Origin: a virus
Strand: one strand, 5' to 3'
IMG/VR virus record: IMGVR_UViG_3300012964_000002
Span: 1 to 64,000 of that record
DNA: 64,000 bases
Shown here: positions 23,695-32,450 of the stretch, in pieces
Position numbering within the stretch: the stretch's first letter is position 1
Layout: every line of letters starts with the position of its first letter
Notes under the pieces: generated by a model
Databases searched by the model: none
Told to the model about the DNA's origin: nothing
The model's input: the letters and a program-made list of their open reading frames with translations, nothing else
Position numbers and translations under genes: made by a program

Positions 23695-26282
23695 GAGCGC
23701 GCCGCCTCTACCCTGATCCGTCCGCGCCGCTCGCGGCCGGGGGCCTCGCGCTCCCGGTCGCGGGCGGGCCGCGTCTGGACGTGGACCCCGGGTGCACGAG
23801 GTGCCCTCTCTCGAGGGCGGCGCGGAACCCGTGCGTGCCGGCGGAGGGGGAGCCGGGCGGCGTCGTGCTCGTGGGGGAGCACCCGGGCAAGGCGGAGGAC
23901 GCGGCGCGTCGTCCCTTCGTCGGGGGCTCGGGGAAGTACCTGCGTGAGCTCGTCGCCCGGTGGTGGAAGGGTCCCGTGGTGCTGGAGAACGCGGTGAAGT
24001 GCTTCGCCGCCGCCACGGCCCCGGAGCATGTTGCGGCCTGCCGCCCGTTCCTGGCGGCGACGCTCGACGAGGCGAAGCCGTCCCGGATCGTGGCGCTGGG
24101 CGCCGCGGCGTGGCTCTCGCTGACCGGGCGCTCGACGGCGCCGCTCACGCAGAGGCGCGCCTTCTGCTGGCACGGGGATGTTCCGGTCTTCTTGACCGTC
24201 AACCCGGCGGCGGCGCAGCGCAACCGCTTCGTGGCGCGGGACTTCGAGGAGGATCTGGAGTGGGCGCTGACGGCGGCCCCGCCGTTCCCGAGCCCGCGGG
24301 ATCTCGAGTGGCGGGAGGTGGAGACGGAGGCGGACGCGCTCCGGGCCGCCGCGGAGCTCAGGGCCGCGCCGTGGGTGTCCGTGGACGCCGAGACGAGCGG
24401 GCAGCAGTGGACGCCCGGGTTCCGCGTCGCGAGCGTCGCGGCCTGCTCGCCATCCGGCGATCCGTGCTGGGTGTGGGGGAAGGAGCAGATCGACGACGCG
24501 CGCGTCCGCGCGCCGCTCGCTTTGCTCCTCGGAGACCCGGCGGTCGGGAAGGTCGGGGCGAACATCAAGAGCGACCTCTCGTTCCTCGGAGAGAGGATCG
24601 GCCCGGTGCGGAACGTCCACGGAGACGTGCGGCTCTGGCGGAAGCTGGAGTCGCCGGAGGCGTCCGGCTACCTGGAGGACATCGCCGAGCTCGTCGGGAT
24701 GGGGGGCCACAAGGACGAGATGATGGCCGGCGTCACCCTGGCGGAGGAGGCGTTCAGGAGGCGGACGCGCGGGGGCGGCAAGGCGCAGATGTCGCTCGTC
24801 GCGGACGGCGCGCCGCGTCCGGTTCACGAGCCGGAAGACCTCGCCGAGCAGCTCAAGTCCGGTGCCGAGATGAAGAAGTTCTCGTACGCGCTCGTCCACC
24901 GCGACCTGCTCCTCCGCTACAACGCGCGCGACGCGGTGGCCGCCGCGTGGGCCGCCCGCCTCCTCGGGCCCCGGGTGCGCGCGCGGGACGGACTGGACCG
25001 CGTCTGGACCCGGGTCGTGCGCCCCATGAGCGAGGCGCTCGCCGGGATGGAGGCGGTAGGCGTCCCTGTGAGCGTGGACGCCATCGACGTCTTCGACGCG
25101 CACCTGTCCACGAAGATGACGGACGTGCGTCGCCGCCTCGACCAGTACGGCAAGGAGTTCAACCCGGACAGCCCGAAGCAGGTGCGCGAGCTCCTCTTCG
25201 ACAAGCTCAAGCTGCGGCCTCCGGAAGACACGGAGACCCCGAGCGGGCTTCAGAGCACCGCCGAGGAGGTGCTGGAGGAGCTCAAGGGCCATCACTCGGC
25301 GCCCAAGGACATCCTCGACTGGCGCGCGCTCGCCAAGCTCAAGGGCACGTACTGCGACGGAATGCGGCCGCACCTCCGCCCCGACGCCGCGGGTCTCCCG
25401 AGGATCCACCCGAGCATCCTTCCGGACGGCGCGCGCACCGGGCGCTGCTCCTGCGTCGAGCCGAACCTCCAGAACATCCCGCGGACCTCCACCGACGAGG
25501 GGAAGATGGCGCGCAACATCTTCGCCGCGCGCCCGGGCTGGGTGATGGTCCACTGCGACTTCGCGCAGCTCGAGTACCGCATCGCCGCCATGCTCTCCGG
25601 AGATCCGGAGATGCGCGCCATCCTGGACAAGGGGATCGACTTCCACACCGGCACCGCGATGGTGATCGCGCCCTACCTCTGGCACGTCACGTACACGGAC
25701 CCGGGCCAGGTCGCGAAGGCGCACAGGGACGACGCGAAGACCATCAACTTCGCGCTGCTCTACGGGCAGGGGGACGGGAGCACGGCGCGAAAGCTGCACA
25801 CGTCGCTCGCGGAGGCGGAGCGGGTGCGACTGGCGGTGCTCGGCAAGTTCCGCCTGCTCGCCCAGTGGATCAACCGCACGACGCGCGAGAGCAAGCTGTC
25901 GGGCTTCTCGCGGACGTGGTGGGACGGGGCTCCCGCGCGCTGGCGCCCGATCTACTCCCTCGGAGACCCGGACGAGGGGCGGCGCGCGGACGGGGAGCGG
26001 CGCGCCGTGAACAGCCCGATTCAGGGAACGGCGGCCGACTTCCTGAACGCCTCGATCGCGCTGGTCTCGGATTGGATCCGGGACAACGCGGCGCCGGCCG
26101 AGCTCTGCCTCGCCATCCACGACGCGCTCCTCCTCCACGTCCGCGAGGACGCCGTCGAGGAGGTGGCGTGGAACGTGCGCCGTCTCATGCTCTCGCACCC
26201 GAGCAGCGGGATCCCGCTCGACGTGGACGTGGAGGTCGGTCGGGCGTGGGGAAGCCTCTCGAAGATCAAGCTGGCGGCGTGA
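23691..26282 (+). CDS. polA: DNA polymerase I (family A) fused to an N-terminal uracil-DNA-glycosylase-like domain
   Basis: 863 residues. Residues 1-190 are a family-4-type UDG domain: four cysteines placed as for a 4Fe-4S cluster (C35, C38, C104, C117), VGEHPGKAED (61-70) and VALGAAAW; but the usual His of the HPS/A motif is Asn (TVNPAA, N171). Next is a 3'-5' exonuclease start VDAETSG (about 231). The polymerase domain has motif A DFAQLEYRIA near 623, motif B RDDAKTINFALLYGQG near 682 and motif C IHDALLLH near 810. It should replicate the phage DNA; the glycosylase domain may have lost or changed activity. Similar fusions occur in SPO1-type phages. GTG start. Confidence 0.93.
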   Translation: MRARRLYPDPSAPLAAGGLALPVAGGPRLDVDPGCTRCPLSRAARNPCVPAEGEPGGVVLVGEHPGKAEDAARRPFVGGSGKYLRELVARWWKGPVVLENAVKCFAAATAPEHVAACRPFLAATLDEAKPSRIVALGAAAWLSLTGRSTAPLTQRRAFCWHGDVPVFLTVNPAAAQRNRFVARDFEEDLEWALTAAPPFPSPRDLEWREVETEADALRAAAELRAAPWVSVDAETSGQQWTPGFRVASVAACSPSGDPCWVWGKEQIDDARVRAPLALLLGDPAVGKVGANIKSDLSFLGERIGPVRNVHGDVRLWRKLESPEASGYLEDIAELVGMGGHKDEMMAGVTLAEEAFRRRTRGGGKAQMSLVADGAPRPVHEPEDLAEQLKSGAEMKKFSYALVHRDLLLRYNARDAVAAAWAARLLGPRVRARDGLDRVWTRVVRPMSEALAGMEAVGVPVSVDAIDVFDAHLSTKMTDVRRRLDQYGKEFNPDSPKQVRELLFDKLKLRPPEDTETPSGLQSTAEEVLEELKGHHSAPKDILDWRALAKLKGTYCDGMRPHLRPDAAGLPRIHPSILPDGARTGRCSCVEPNLQNIPRTSTDEGKMARNIFAARPGWVMVHCDFAQLEYRIAAMLSGDPEMRAILDKGIDFHTGTAMVIAPYLWHVTYTDPGQVAKAHRDDAKTINFALLYGQGDGSTARKLHTSLAEAERVRLAVLGKFRLLAQWINRTTRESKLSGFSRTWWDGAPARWRPIYSLGDPDEGRRADGERRAVNSPIQGTAADFLNASIALVSDWIRDNAAPAELCLAIHDALLLHVREDAVEEVAWNVRRLMLSHPSSGIPLDVDVEVGRAWGSLSKIKLAA

Positions 26283-26332
26283 CCGCCAAAACGCGGCCGG
26301 CGCGGGCAAGCCCGGTAAGGAGGAGGAACACC

Positions 26333-26815
26333 ATGGTGGAGCAGAGGCAGATGACGCTTCCGGCGGACGACCCGGAGAAGTACCTGAGCGAGTGCACGAA
26401 GATCGAGCCGGTCGCCATCGACGAGGAGTTCATTCGGACGCCGTCGGACGTGGCGTTCTGGAACGCGCGGTTCGCGGACGCGCTCGAGGTCTACCTCAAG
26501 GCCAAGGCGCACATGGAGACGGAGTGGGCTCGCCTGCGCCTCCTCACGCGCGAGGAGCTGCTCGCCAAGGGAGAGAAGGCCACCGAGTCGGCCATCGACA
26601 ACAACACGGAGGTCCGGCCGGAGTGGGCGGCGGCGCGCCTGACCTTCATCGAGGCGGAGGTTCAGAAGGCGCGGATCGCTGGCTCGTGCGAGGCGGTTCG
26701 CACCAAGAAGGAGATGCTCCAGAGCCTCGGCGCGAAGCTCCGCATCGAGATGGGGAGCGACCCGATGGTGCGCGCGGAGCAGGCGGCGGCCAGCGGCGCG
26801 GCGCGCGGGAGGTAG
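26333..26815 (+). CDS. helical hypothetical protein between polymerase and SSB
   Basis: 160 residues, almost entirely helical, with a long coiled-coil-like segment (LEVYLKAKAHMETEWARLRL, TFIEAEVQKARIAGS). AGGAGGA precedes the ATG. Position suggests a replication accessory role; no family recognised. Confidence 0.5.
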   Translation: MVEQRQMTLPADDPEKYLSECTKIEPVAIDEEFIRTPSDVAFWNARFADALEVYLKAKAHMETEWARLRLLTREELLAKGEKATESAIDNNTEVRPEWAAARLTFIEAEVQKARIAGSCEAVRTKKEMLQSLGAKLRIEMGSDPMVRAEQAAASGAARGR

Positions 26816-26920
26816 GGCGTCAGACGTCCGCGGGAAAATGCGCGGAGGAAAGGCAAGTCAGGAACGGAAGCGAGAGGCCAGAAGCCAGACCACAGACCCT
26901 AGACGAGAGCGAGAGACGAG

Positions 26921-27685
26921 ATGGCGAACATCGTGAAGCACGGGACGTTCACGGCCGAGGCGGCGGAGAAGGAGGAGCAGGAGATCCAGACCTCCGGCGC
27001 CTTCCTGAAGTTGGGCGTCGGGAAGACGACGATCCGGGTCCTCCCGCCGCCCGCGGGGCAGAACCTCCCCTGGGTGAAGACTCAGGAGCACTTCATCAAG
27101 ACGCCGGGGGCGCAGCGCGCGGCGATCTTCGCCTGCCCGCGGGTGCTGGCGAAGCAGCCCTGCCCGGCGTGCGCGATCGCGGACAAGCTGAACAGCTCGG
27201 GCAACCCGGTGGACCGCGACCGCGCCTGGGAGTACCGCCCCAAGATGCGCGCGTACATGAACGTGATCGCGCGGAAGGAGCCCGAGAAGGGCGTGCAGGT
27301 GCTCGCGGTCGGCAAGACCATCCTCGAGAAGATGATCAAGATCCGGAAGGACGAGGACGCGGGCGGCGACTTCACCGACGTCGTCAACGGCTTCGACCTC
27401 ATCATCGACCGCACGGGGACCGGGAAGAACGACACCGAGTACGAGGTGATGGCGTCCCGCAAGATCACGCCGCTCGGGGACGACAGCTGGCTGGACCAGG
27501 CCCACGACCTCACGCGGCACACGAAGGTCCGGACGGCCGCCGAGATCCAGGCCGAGCTCTCGGGCGAGGAGGAGAACGTCGCCGCCTCCGGGGCCCGCGA
27601 CGTGGGCCGCGGCAGCACCGGCGGCGGGCAGCAGCGGCGCCGCACGGCGCAGGACGACATCGAGGATCCCGTCGACGCGACGTAG
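26921..27685 (+). CDS. gp32-like single-stranded DNA-binding protein
   Basis: 254 residues. Zinc-type motif CPRVLAKQPCPACAIA with a His nearby (EHFIKT), then YMNVIARKEPEKGVQVLAVG, DVVNGFDLIIDRTGTGKNDTE and a basic/acidic disordered tail (SGEEENVAAS, then QDDIEDPVDAT). The order (zinc-bearing OB-fold core, acidic tail) fits T4 gp32-type proteins. It would coat single-stranded DNA during replication and recombination, and sits just before RecA. About 105 bases without a gene precede it, with no clear promoter. Confidence 0.7.
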   Translation: MANIVKHGTFTAEAAEKEEQEIQTSGAFLKLGVGKTTIRVLPPPAGQNLPWVKTQEHFIKTPGAQRAAIFACPRVLAKQPCPACAIADKLNSSGNPVDRDRAWEYRPKMRAYMNVIARKEPEKGVQVLAVGKTILEKMIKIRKDEDAGGDFTDVVNGFDLIIDRTGTGKNDTEYEVMASRKITPLGDDSWLDQAHDLTRHTKVRTAAEIQAELSGEEENVAASGARDVGRGSTGGGQQRRRTAQDDIEDPVDAT

Positions 27686-27708
27686 TCGCGTCTCGGGCAG
27701 GGGTGCGC

Positions 27709-27757
27709 GGCCTCCCGCGCGCGTGGACAGTGTGCGCTGCTCCGCGCGCGGGAGGCC
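27709..27757. terminator. 15-base perfect hairpin before recA
   Basis: GGCCTCCCGCGCGCG (27709-27723) pairs perfectly with CGCGCGCGGGAGGCC (27743-27757); the loop is 19 bases and contains CAG-tgtgcg-CTG. No T-run follows, so it may be an attenuator, a stabilising hairpin for the SSB mRNA or an operator, rather than a rho-independent terminator. Confidence 0.5.
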
Positions 27758-27790
27758 CGCCCCGTTCTCTCAACCGCAAGGGAGGCATCC

Positions 27791-28834
27791 GTGGCCGGTC
27801 GTTCCGCTGGCGCGAAGGCGTTGAAGGACATCGCCGCCGCGATCAACAAGGCGTTCGGGAAGGGCGCCGCCCAGGTGCTCGGGGACGACGCGGAGGTCCG
27901 CGGCGAGGTGACGGACGTCATCCCTCTCGGCATCGGCGTTCTCGACAACTACGTGATCGGCGTGGGCGGGTTGCCCTGCGGGCGCGTCGTGGAGGTCTAC
28001 TCGGAGGAGGGCGGGGGCAAGACGTCGCTGCTGCTCGCCGCGCTCGCCGGCGCGCAGCGGGAGGGCGGGCTCGCCGCGCTGGAGGAGACCGAGAACGCGC
28101 TCCAGACCGACCGCCTCGTCGTCTTCGGCGTGGACAAGGAGCAGCTCCTCGTGGCCCAGCCGGACTCGATGGAGGAGGTGCTTCAGGAGATGCAGCTCAT
28201 CCTCGAGCACGCGCCGAAGGGCGGCGGGCCGATCCTGATCGGCTGGGACTCCGTGGCGGCCACGCCGACCGCGGCCGAGGTCGAGGGCGGGATCGCTCCC
28301 GACAAGGGGATGGACGTCCGCGCGAAGATCCTCTCCGCGGCGTTCCGCCAGCTCGTGCCGCTCGCCGCGGAGAAGCGGGCGTGCATCCTCGTCGTGAACC
28401 AGACGCGCGAGAAGATCGGCGTCATGTTCGGAGACAAGACGACGACGCCGGGCGGGAAGGCCATCAAGTTCGCGGCGAGCGTCCGCCTCCAGATCCTAGG
28501 CGGCAAGGCGGTGAAGCGCGGCGAGGGGCACGTCGGCAAGGACGTGACCATCATCGCGTCGAAGAACAAGCTCGCCCCGCCGTGGCGGAAGGCGCGCGTC
28601 CGGCTCTCCTACGACTCCGGCTGGGACGACGAGTGGTCGACGCTCGAGTTCGCCAAGGACTTGCAGATCATCGAGCAGGACGCGAGGGGGGAGCAGGCGC
28701 TCGCGGAGGCGCGCGAGAAGCTCGCCGCGTGCGGCTGGAGCCCCTCGCGCGTGACGCAGGAGATGCTCGTCGACCCGTCCGCGTCGCGGAAAAAGAAGGA
28801 CGACGAGGGCAAGAACACGGGACAGGAGGATTGA
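27791..28834 (+). CDS. recA: RecA-family recombinase
   Basis: 347 residues. Walker A SEEGGGKTS (71-79), a Walker-B-like ILIGWDSVAA near 150, VNQTREKIGVMFGDKTTTPG near 205 (RecA L1/L2 region and ATPase). The core resembles bacterial RecA and phage UvsX-type proteins. It performs strand exchange on ssDNA coated by the SSB encoded just upstream. The C-terminal 50 residues are Lys/Glu-rich. GTG start, following AAGGGAGG. Confidence 0.88.
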   Translation: MAGRSAGAKALKDIAAAINKAFGKGAAQVLGDDAEVRGEVTDVIPLGIGVLDNYVIGVGGLPCGRVVEVYSEEGGGKTSLLLAALAGAQREGGLAALEETENALQTDRLVVFGVDKEQLLVAQPDSMEEVLQEMQLILEHAPKGGGPILIGWDSVAATPTAAEVEGGIAPDKGMDVRAKILSAAFRQLVPLAAEKRACILVVNQTREKIGVMFGDKTTTPGGKAIKFAASVRLQILGGKAVKRGEGHVGKDVTIIASKNKLAPPWRKARVRLSYDSGWDDEWSTLEFAKDLQIIEQDARGEQALAEAREKLAACGWSPSRVTQEMLVDPSASRKKKDDEGKNTGQED

Positions 28835-28835
28835 C

Positions 28836-29708
28836 ATGGCGGCGAACGGACCTGGTTGGAAGATCGAGTGGGTGAAGTTCACGAAGGCCGACGCGCAGCA
28901 GGCGTTGGCGAAGTTCAAGGAAGATCGCGGCGTCGACGCGGCATGGGTTGACGCGCTCTCTCGCACGATGGACGCCGGGCTGTGGGAGGTCTACAGCCCG
29001 TCGCAGACGCCGATCGCGTTCGACCGTGGCGGCAACAGGCTGAACGGCAAGCACCGCCTCCTCGCGTTCATCAAGTCGAAGCTCGACGAGATCATCTTCC
29101 CCGTCGTTCGCAACCTCGACCCGGACGAGTTCCGCAACTTCGACCAGAACGTGAAGCTGCGGAAGCATACCAACGCCCACCCTGGGCACATCAACCTTTT
29201 CCGCGACGAGGCGCGCGTCGGCTGGCTCGAGGTGATCGTTTCGGCGGACAAGAGCGTCAAGATGACCACTCAGCTGTTCGACCACCTGTGCGGTGGGAAG
29301 TGGAAGCGTCAGGTCAGGTGGGCCACGGACAAGCTTCAGTCCCAGTCCAGGCAGGGCAAGGCTCCCTACGCCGCGGCCTTCATGTACGTTCATCGGCTGG
29401 ATCCGGTGTTCGCTGACAAGGTCGTCGAGATGTGGCGCGACGGTCCGGACGGGAGCAAGCATCCGCACCTTCGTCGGATCCGCGACCGCGCGATGTCCGT
29501 GACGAAGAACGGTCACGGGGGGCGCGGGGAGCGCGAGGTGGACATGCTTCGTCTTCTTGGTGTGCTCGCGTACATGCATCAGGACAGGCCGCTTCCTAAC
29601 AGGCTGTCGAACATTCTGGTCGGGATCCGCTACTTCTCCGAGAAGCTGCGGGACGGGGCTGCCGCCCGCTGGGAAAAGCGGACGATTGTCGGGGCGGATG
29701 AGGTGTGA
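28836..29708 (+). CDS. phage protein with ParB-like GNRLNGKHRL motif
   Basis: 290 residues. Contains FDRGGNRLNGKHRLLAFIKS at about residue 63, the core of ParB/sulfiredoxin-fold proteins, followed by VVRNLDPDEFRNFDQN and a long helical C-terminal part. Codon use is less strictly GC-ending than that of its neighbours (for example runs of CTT, GTT and GCT), which may mark recent transfer. ATG start just after recA. Specific role unknown; possibly a DNA-binding or modifying enzyme. Confidence 0.6.
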   Translation: MAANGPGWKIEWVKFTKADAQQALAKFKEDRGVDAAWVDALSRTMDAGLWEVYSPSQTPIAFDRGGNRLNGKHRLLAFIKSKLDEIIFPVVRNLDPDEFRNFDQNVKLRKHTNAHPGHINLFRDEARVGWLEVIVSADKSVKMTTQLFDHLCGGKWKRQVRWATDKLQSQSRQGKAPYAAAFMYVHRLDPVFADKVVEMWRDGPDGSKHPHLRRIRDRAMSVTKNGHGGRGEREVDMLRLLGVLAYMHQDRPLPNRLSNILVGIRYFSEKLRDGAAARWEKRTIVGADEV

Positions 29709-30463
29709 TCGTGGACTCCGGGCTCATCAGGATCGGGAACATCGAGGTTCATCCGGCGGCGCGCCTGTTTCCGGAGATGGGGGAGGATGACCTTCGCGAG
29801 CTGTACGAGAGCGTCAAGGTCAACGGTGTGCGGTCTCCCCTCCAATTCTTTGAGGGGAAGCTTCTCGACGGGCGAAACCGTGTCCGCGCGGCGCTCATGG
29901 CGGGTCTCGACGTCGCGAATCTGCCGCGTCGCAACCTCAGTCCTGACACGGATCCGTTTCAGTATGCGTGGGACGCGAACTGCGAGCGGCTCAACTACGC
30001 CCCGAAGACGAAGGCGGACATCGCCGTCAAGATCGCCGAGGCCTCCGGAGAGCTCGCGCGCCTGCGCGCCGGGGCGGCGGCGAGGGCGAACGCCTCCCGG
30101 TCGGAGAAGGCGAAGGCGCAGATCGCGGAGCAGCCGCGGGACGGCGCGGGGAAGGTGAGGCCGGGTGGAGCGCCACGTGACGCTCGACCCGGCCTGCCTC
30201 CCCCGCCGCGGAAGATCGCCAAGGAGATCGCGGAGAAGGCGGGCGTGAGCACGCGGACGGCGGAGCGCGCGCTGCGGCGGCGGAGGGAGGGCCCGGAGGC
30301 CCTCGACGGCGTCGCCGACGGGCCCCCCGCGCGCACCAAGCGGCGCCCCTCGAAGTGGAGCGTCCCGCGCGACGTCGGCGACATGGCGAAGTTTCTGCGC
30401 GAGCGGCTCACGCTGGCTGAGATCACGCGGCTCGTCAAGCTCCTGACGGAGAGCAAGTTATGA
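29705..30463 (+). CDS. ParB-like N-terminal domain protein with HTH-like end
   Basis: 252 residues. N-terminal ParB-type core: LYESVKVNGVRSPLQFF, LLDGRNRVRAALMAGLDV. A long basic/Pro linker follows, then IAEKAGVSTRTAERALRRRR (an HTH-like segment) and a C-terminal helix. Three other ParB-like proteins exist in this window. GTGA overlap upstream; the end is fused to the SbcD-like gene. Confidence 0.7.
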   Translation: MIVDSGLIRIGNIEVHPAARLFPEMGEDDLRELYESVKVNGVRSPLQFFEGKLLDGRNRVRAALMAGLDVANLPRRNLSPDTDPFQYAWDANCERLNYAPKTKADIAVKIAEASGELARLRAGAAARANASRSEKAKAQIAEQPRDGAGKVRPGGAPRDARPGLPPPPRKIAKEIAEKAGVSTRTAERALRRRREGPEALDGVADGPPARTKRRPSKWSVPRDVGDMAKFLRERLTLAEITRLVKLLTESKL

Positions 30464-31584
30464 GAGTGGGTCTGATCGCTGACGTACACCTCGGGAACCA
30501 CCGCCGGTTCGGCGGCCCGCTCGAGGCCGGCCTGAACCGCAGGTGCCGGCAGGCGGTGGCGGCGCTCCGGAACGCCGCGGAGGAGGCGGGCCGCCAGAAG
30601 TGCGACGCGCTCGTGGTCGCCGGCGACCTCTTCGACTCGGCGCGTCCGGAGCCGCAGGTGATCGCCGCCGCGATGCGAGCGCTCCGCGCCGGCCCGCCCG
30701 CTCTCGTCCTCAAGGGCAACCACGACAGCGTCAGCGACGCGCCCGGGGACAACGCGCTCGGCCCGCTGACGCAGGGGATGTTCGACGTCTTTGAGCGGCC
30801 GGCGCGCGTTCCGGGAGCGGGCGTGGACCTCCTCCTCGTGCCCTTCCGCGCGGGGGACGCGCGGGAGTGGCTGCCGTCCGCGGTCGACGAGGCGCTGGGG
30901 AAGATCAAGGTGCCGAGGCGGCGCGTCGAGCTGGCCCTGTTCGTCCACCTCGGGATCGCTGACGACGACACGCCGGAGTGGCTGCGCGGCTCCCGCGACT
31001 CCGTGGACGTCTCGACGCTGGAGAAGTTGTGCGCGGAACGCGGGATCTCCTTCGTCGGCGCCGGCAACTGGCACAACCCCGAGAGCTGGCAGATGGACGG
31101 GGGTGGTCAGATCGTGCAGGTCGGCGCGCTCTGCCCCACCGGGTTCGACAACGAGGGGCTCGACTGCGGGAGCCTGGCGGTCTGGGACTCCGAGACGGGG
31201 GAGGTCGCGCGGCACGAGATCCCCGGGCCGCGCTTTCTTCGTCTGAACGTTGGCTGGGCGAGCGCAGAGGCCGCGCGCCTGGCGACCAAGGCGGGGCACG
31301 GAGTCTACGCGGAGATCGTGCACTCTCCGGACCTCGCCGCCGAGGCGGCAACGCGCCTGCGGACGCTGATCGACGAGGGTTCGCTGATCGACGGCGAGCT
31401 CCGTCCGGACGGCGACGTGGCGGAGGCGGCCGCGCGGAGCGCCGCGGCCGCCGTGCGCGGGGCGGACACGCTCGACGCCGCGCTCGCCGGCTACGTGGGC
31501 GAGATGCAGCTCGAGGACGGCGTCGTGCGGACCGCCGTCTTGGAGCGCGCCAAGAAGTACCTGGCCGCCGCGGAGGAGCGATGA
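30460..31584 (+). CDS. sbcD: SbcD/Mre11-type exonuclease subunit
   Basis: 374 residues. Metallophosphoesterase motifs DVHLG (8-12), GDLFD (55-59), GNHD (86-89), VHLGIADDD further on and a GNWH near 205. It would form the nuclease of an SbcCD/gp46-47 complex with the ATPase at 32447, processing ends and hairpins in phage DNA. ATGA overlap with the ParB-like gene. Four small genes separate it from its partner. Confidence 0.85.
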   Translation: MRVGLIADVHLGNHRRFGGPLEAGLNRRCRQAVAALRNAAEEAGRQKCDALVVAGDLFDSARPEPQVIAAAMRALRAGPPALVLKGNHDSVSDAPGDNALGPLTQGMFDVFERPARVPGAGVDLLLVPFRAGDAREWLPSAVDEALGKIKVPRRRVELALFVHLGIADDDTPEWLRGSRDSVDVSTLEKLCAERGISFVGAGNWHNPESWQMDGGGQIVQVGALCPTGFDNEGLDCGSLAVWDSETGEVARHEIPGPRFLRLNVGWASAEAARLATKAGHGVYAEIVHSPDLAAEAATRLRTLIDEGSLIDGELRPDGDVAEAAARSAAAAVRGADTLDAALAGYVGEMQLEDGVVRTAVLERAKKYLAAAEER

Positions 31585-31817
31585 GCGGACGAAGGGGGTT
31601 TGGAGTCCTGCTGCTGGGAGACGGGGTGCCCGGCTTCCTCGCGCCCGACTTGCTCGCGGCAGGTGGGGAGGTCTTCGCAAGCGAGGCGGTCGCGGAGCGG
31701 TGGATTCTGGCCTCCGCCGACGCGCTGCGCAAGCTTCGCCTGAGCGCCCGCGTCGTGGCGGTGGCCCGGTGCGGGGAGTGCGGGCACGTCAGGCGCGTGC
31801 CGGAAGGGGGTGGATGA
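31581..31817 (+). CDS. small hypothetical protein with C-terminal CxxC
   Basis: 78 residues. A beta/alpha N-terminus (GFGVLLLGDGVPGFLAPDLL) and a C-terminal VARCGECGHVRRV. ATGA overlap with sbcD. No family recognised. Confidence 0.45.
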   Translation: MSGRRGFGVLLLGDGVPGFLAPDLLAAGGEVFASEAVAERWILASADALRKLRLSARVVAVARCGECGHVRRVPEGGG

Positions 31818-32002
31818 TGGAGCGCGGCGGCGACTTCGGCCACAGCAGCGCGTGCAGGTGCGGAGCGCAGGGCAAGTCCGTTCACGAGATGGGGAAGTGC
31901 CCGCACCTGTTCCACGCCTGCGCGGAGGCGTGCGGGAGGCAGTACGCGGCCGCGGCCAAGACCGGCTTCGCGGCGCGTGAGCTCGGCAAGGAGTGTTCGT
32001 GA
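31814..32002 (+). CDS. small Cys/His-rich protein
   Basis: 62 residues with CRCG, CPHLFHAC and CGRQ (at least six Cys/His), consistent with a small zinc-binding fold. Two adjacent ATGs exist; the first overlaps the upstream stop and is used. Function unknown. Confidence 0.45.
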   Translation: MMERGGDFGHSSACRCGAQGKSVHEMGKCPHLFHACAEACGRQYAAAAKTGFAARELGKECS

Positions 32003-32271
32003 TGCGTGTTCCGTTCGCGTTCGTGGTGACGGTGGACGACGGTGGCGTGTGGAGCGCCGCGCAGATCGAGGGTCCGGCTCTGTCGATGGGGACCGGCAGC
32101 AACATCCCGGGGCCGTGGCTGCACGAGCAGCCGCTCAACCTCAACTGCAACGGCTTGTCGATCCACTACCGCAACCGCCTCAACTCCTTCGAGGACGCGA
32201 TCGCGTTTCTGCGGGAGCGGGTCGCCGGCGAGGCCGCGAAGCTGCTCGGCACGAAGGGAGGTCAGGGGTGA
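32002..32271 (+). CDS. small beta-rich hypothetical protein
   Basis: 89 residues. FAFVVTVDDGGVWSAAQIEG, then GPWLHEQPLNLNCNGLSIHY and a helical end. AAGGAG ten bases before ATG supports this start. No family recognised. Confidence 0.45.
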   Translation: MRVPFAFVVTVDDGGVWSAAQIEGPALSMGTGSNIPGPWLHEQPLNLNCNGLSIHYRNRLNSFEDAIAFLRERVAGEAAKLLGTKGGQG

Positions 32272-32450
32272 GCTACGTGATTCAGCGGGAGGACGGGATG
32301 TTCGTGGCGCCGTCTGGCATGGCCAGGTCGTACACGTCGATGCTTCAGCGCGCGCGCCTGTTCCCGTCCAGGGAGGCGGCCCAGAGCGAGGCGTGCGGGA
32401 ACGAGCGGGTGCTCTCGCTGGAGGAGGCGGCCGCGGGGAGGCTTCCGTGA
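32268..32450 (+). CDS. small hypothetical protein
   Basis: 60 residues. YVIQREDGMFVAPSGMARSY and a helical C-terminus (REAAQSEACGNERVLSLEEA). GTGA overlap upstream and a GTGA overlap into sbcC. No family recognised. Confidence 0.45.
   Translation: MSYVIQREDGMFVAPSGMARSYTSMLQRARLFPSREAAQSEACGNERVLSLEEAAAGRLP

Noticed and set aside
22938-26309. An 1123-codon open frame on the minus strand opposite the polymerase
   Set aside because: It mirrors the GC-ending codons of the polymerase gene, has Arg/His/Pro-rich composition and no recognisable motif. It is a shadow.
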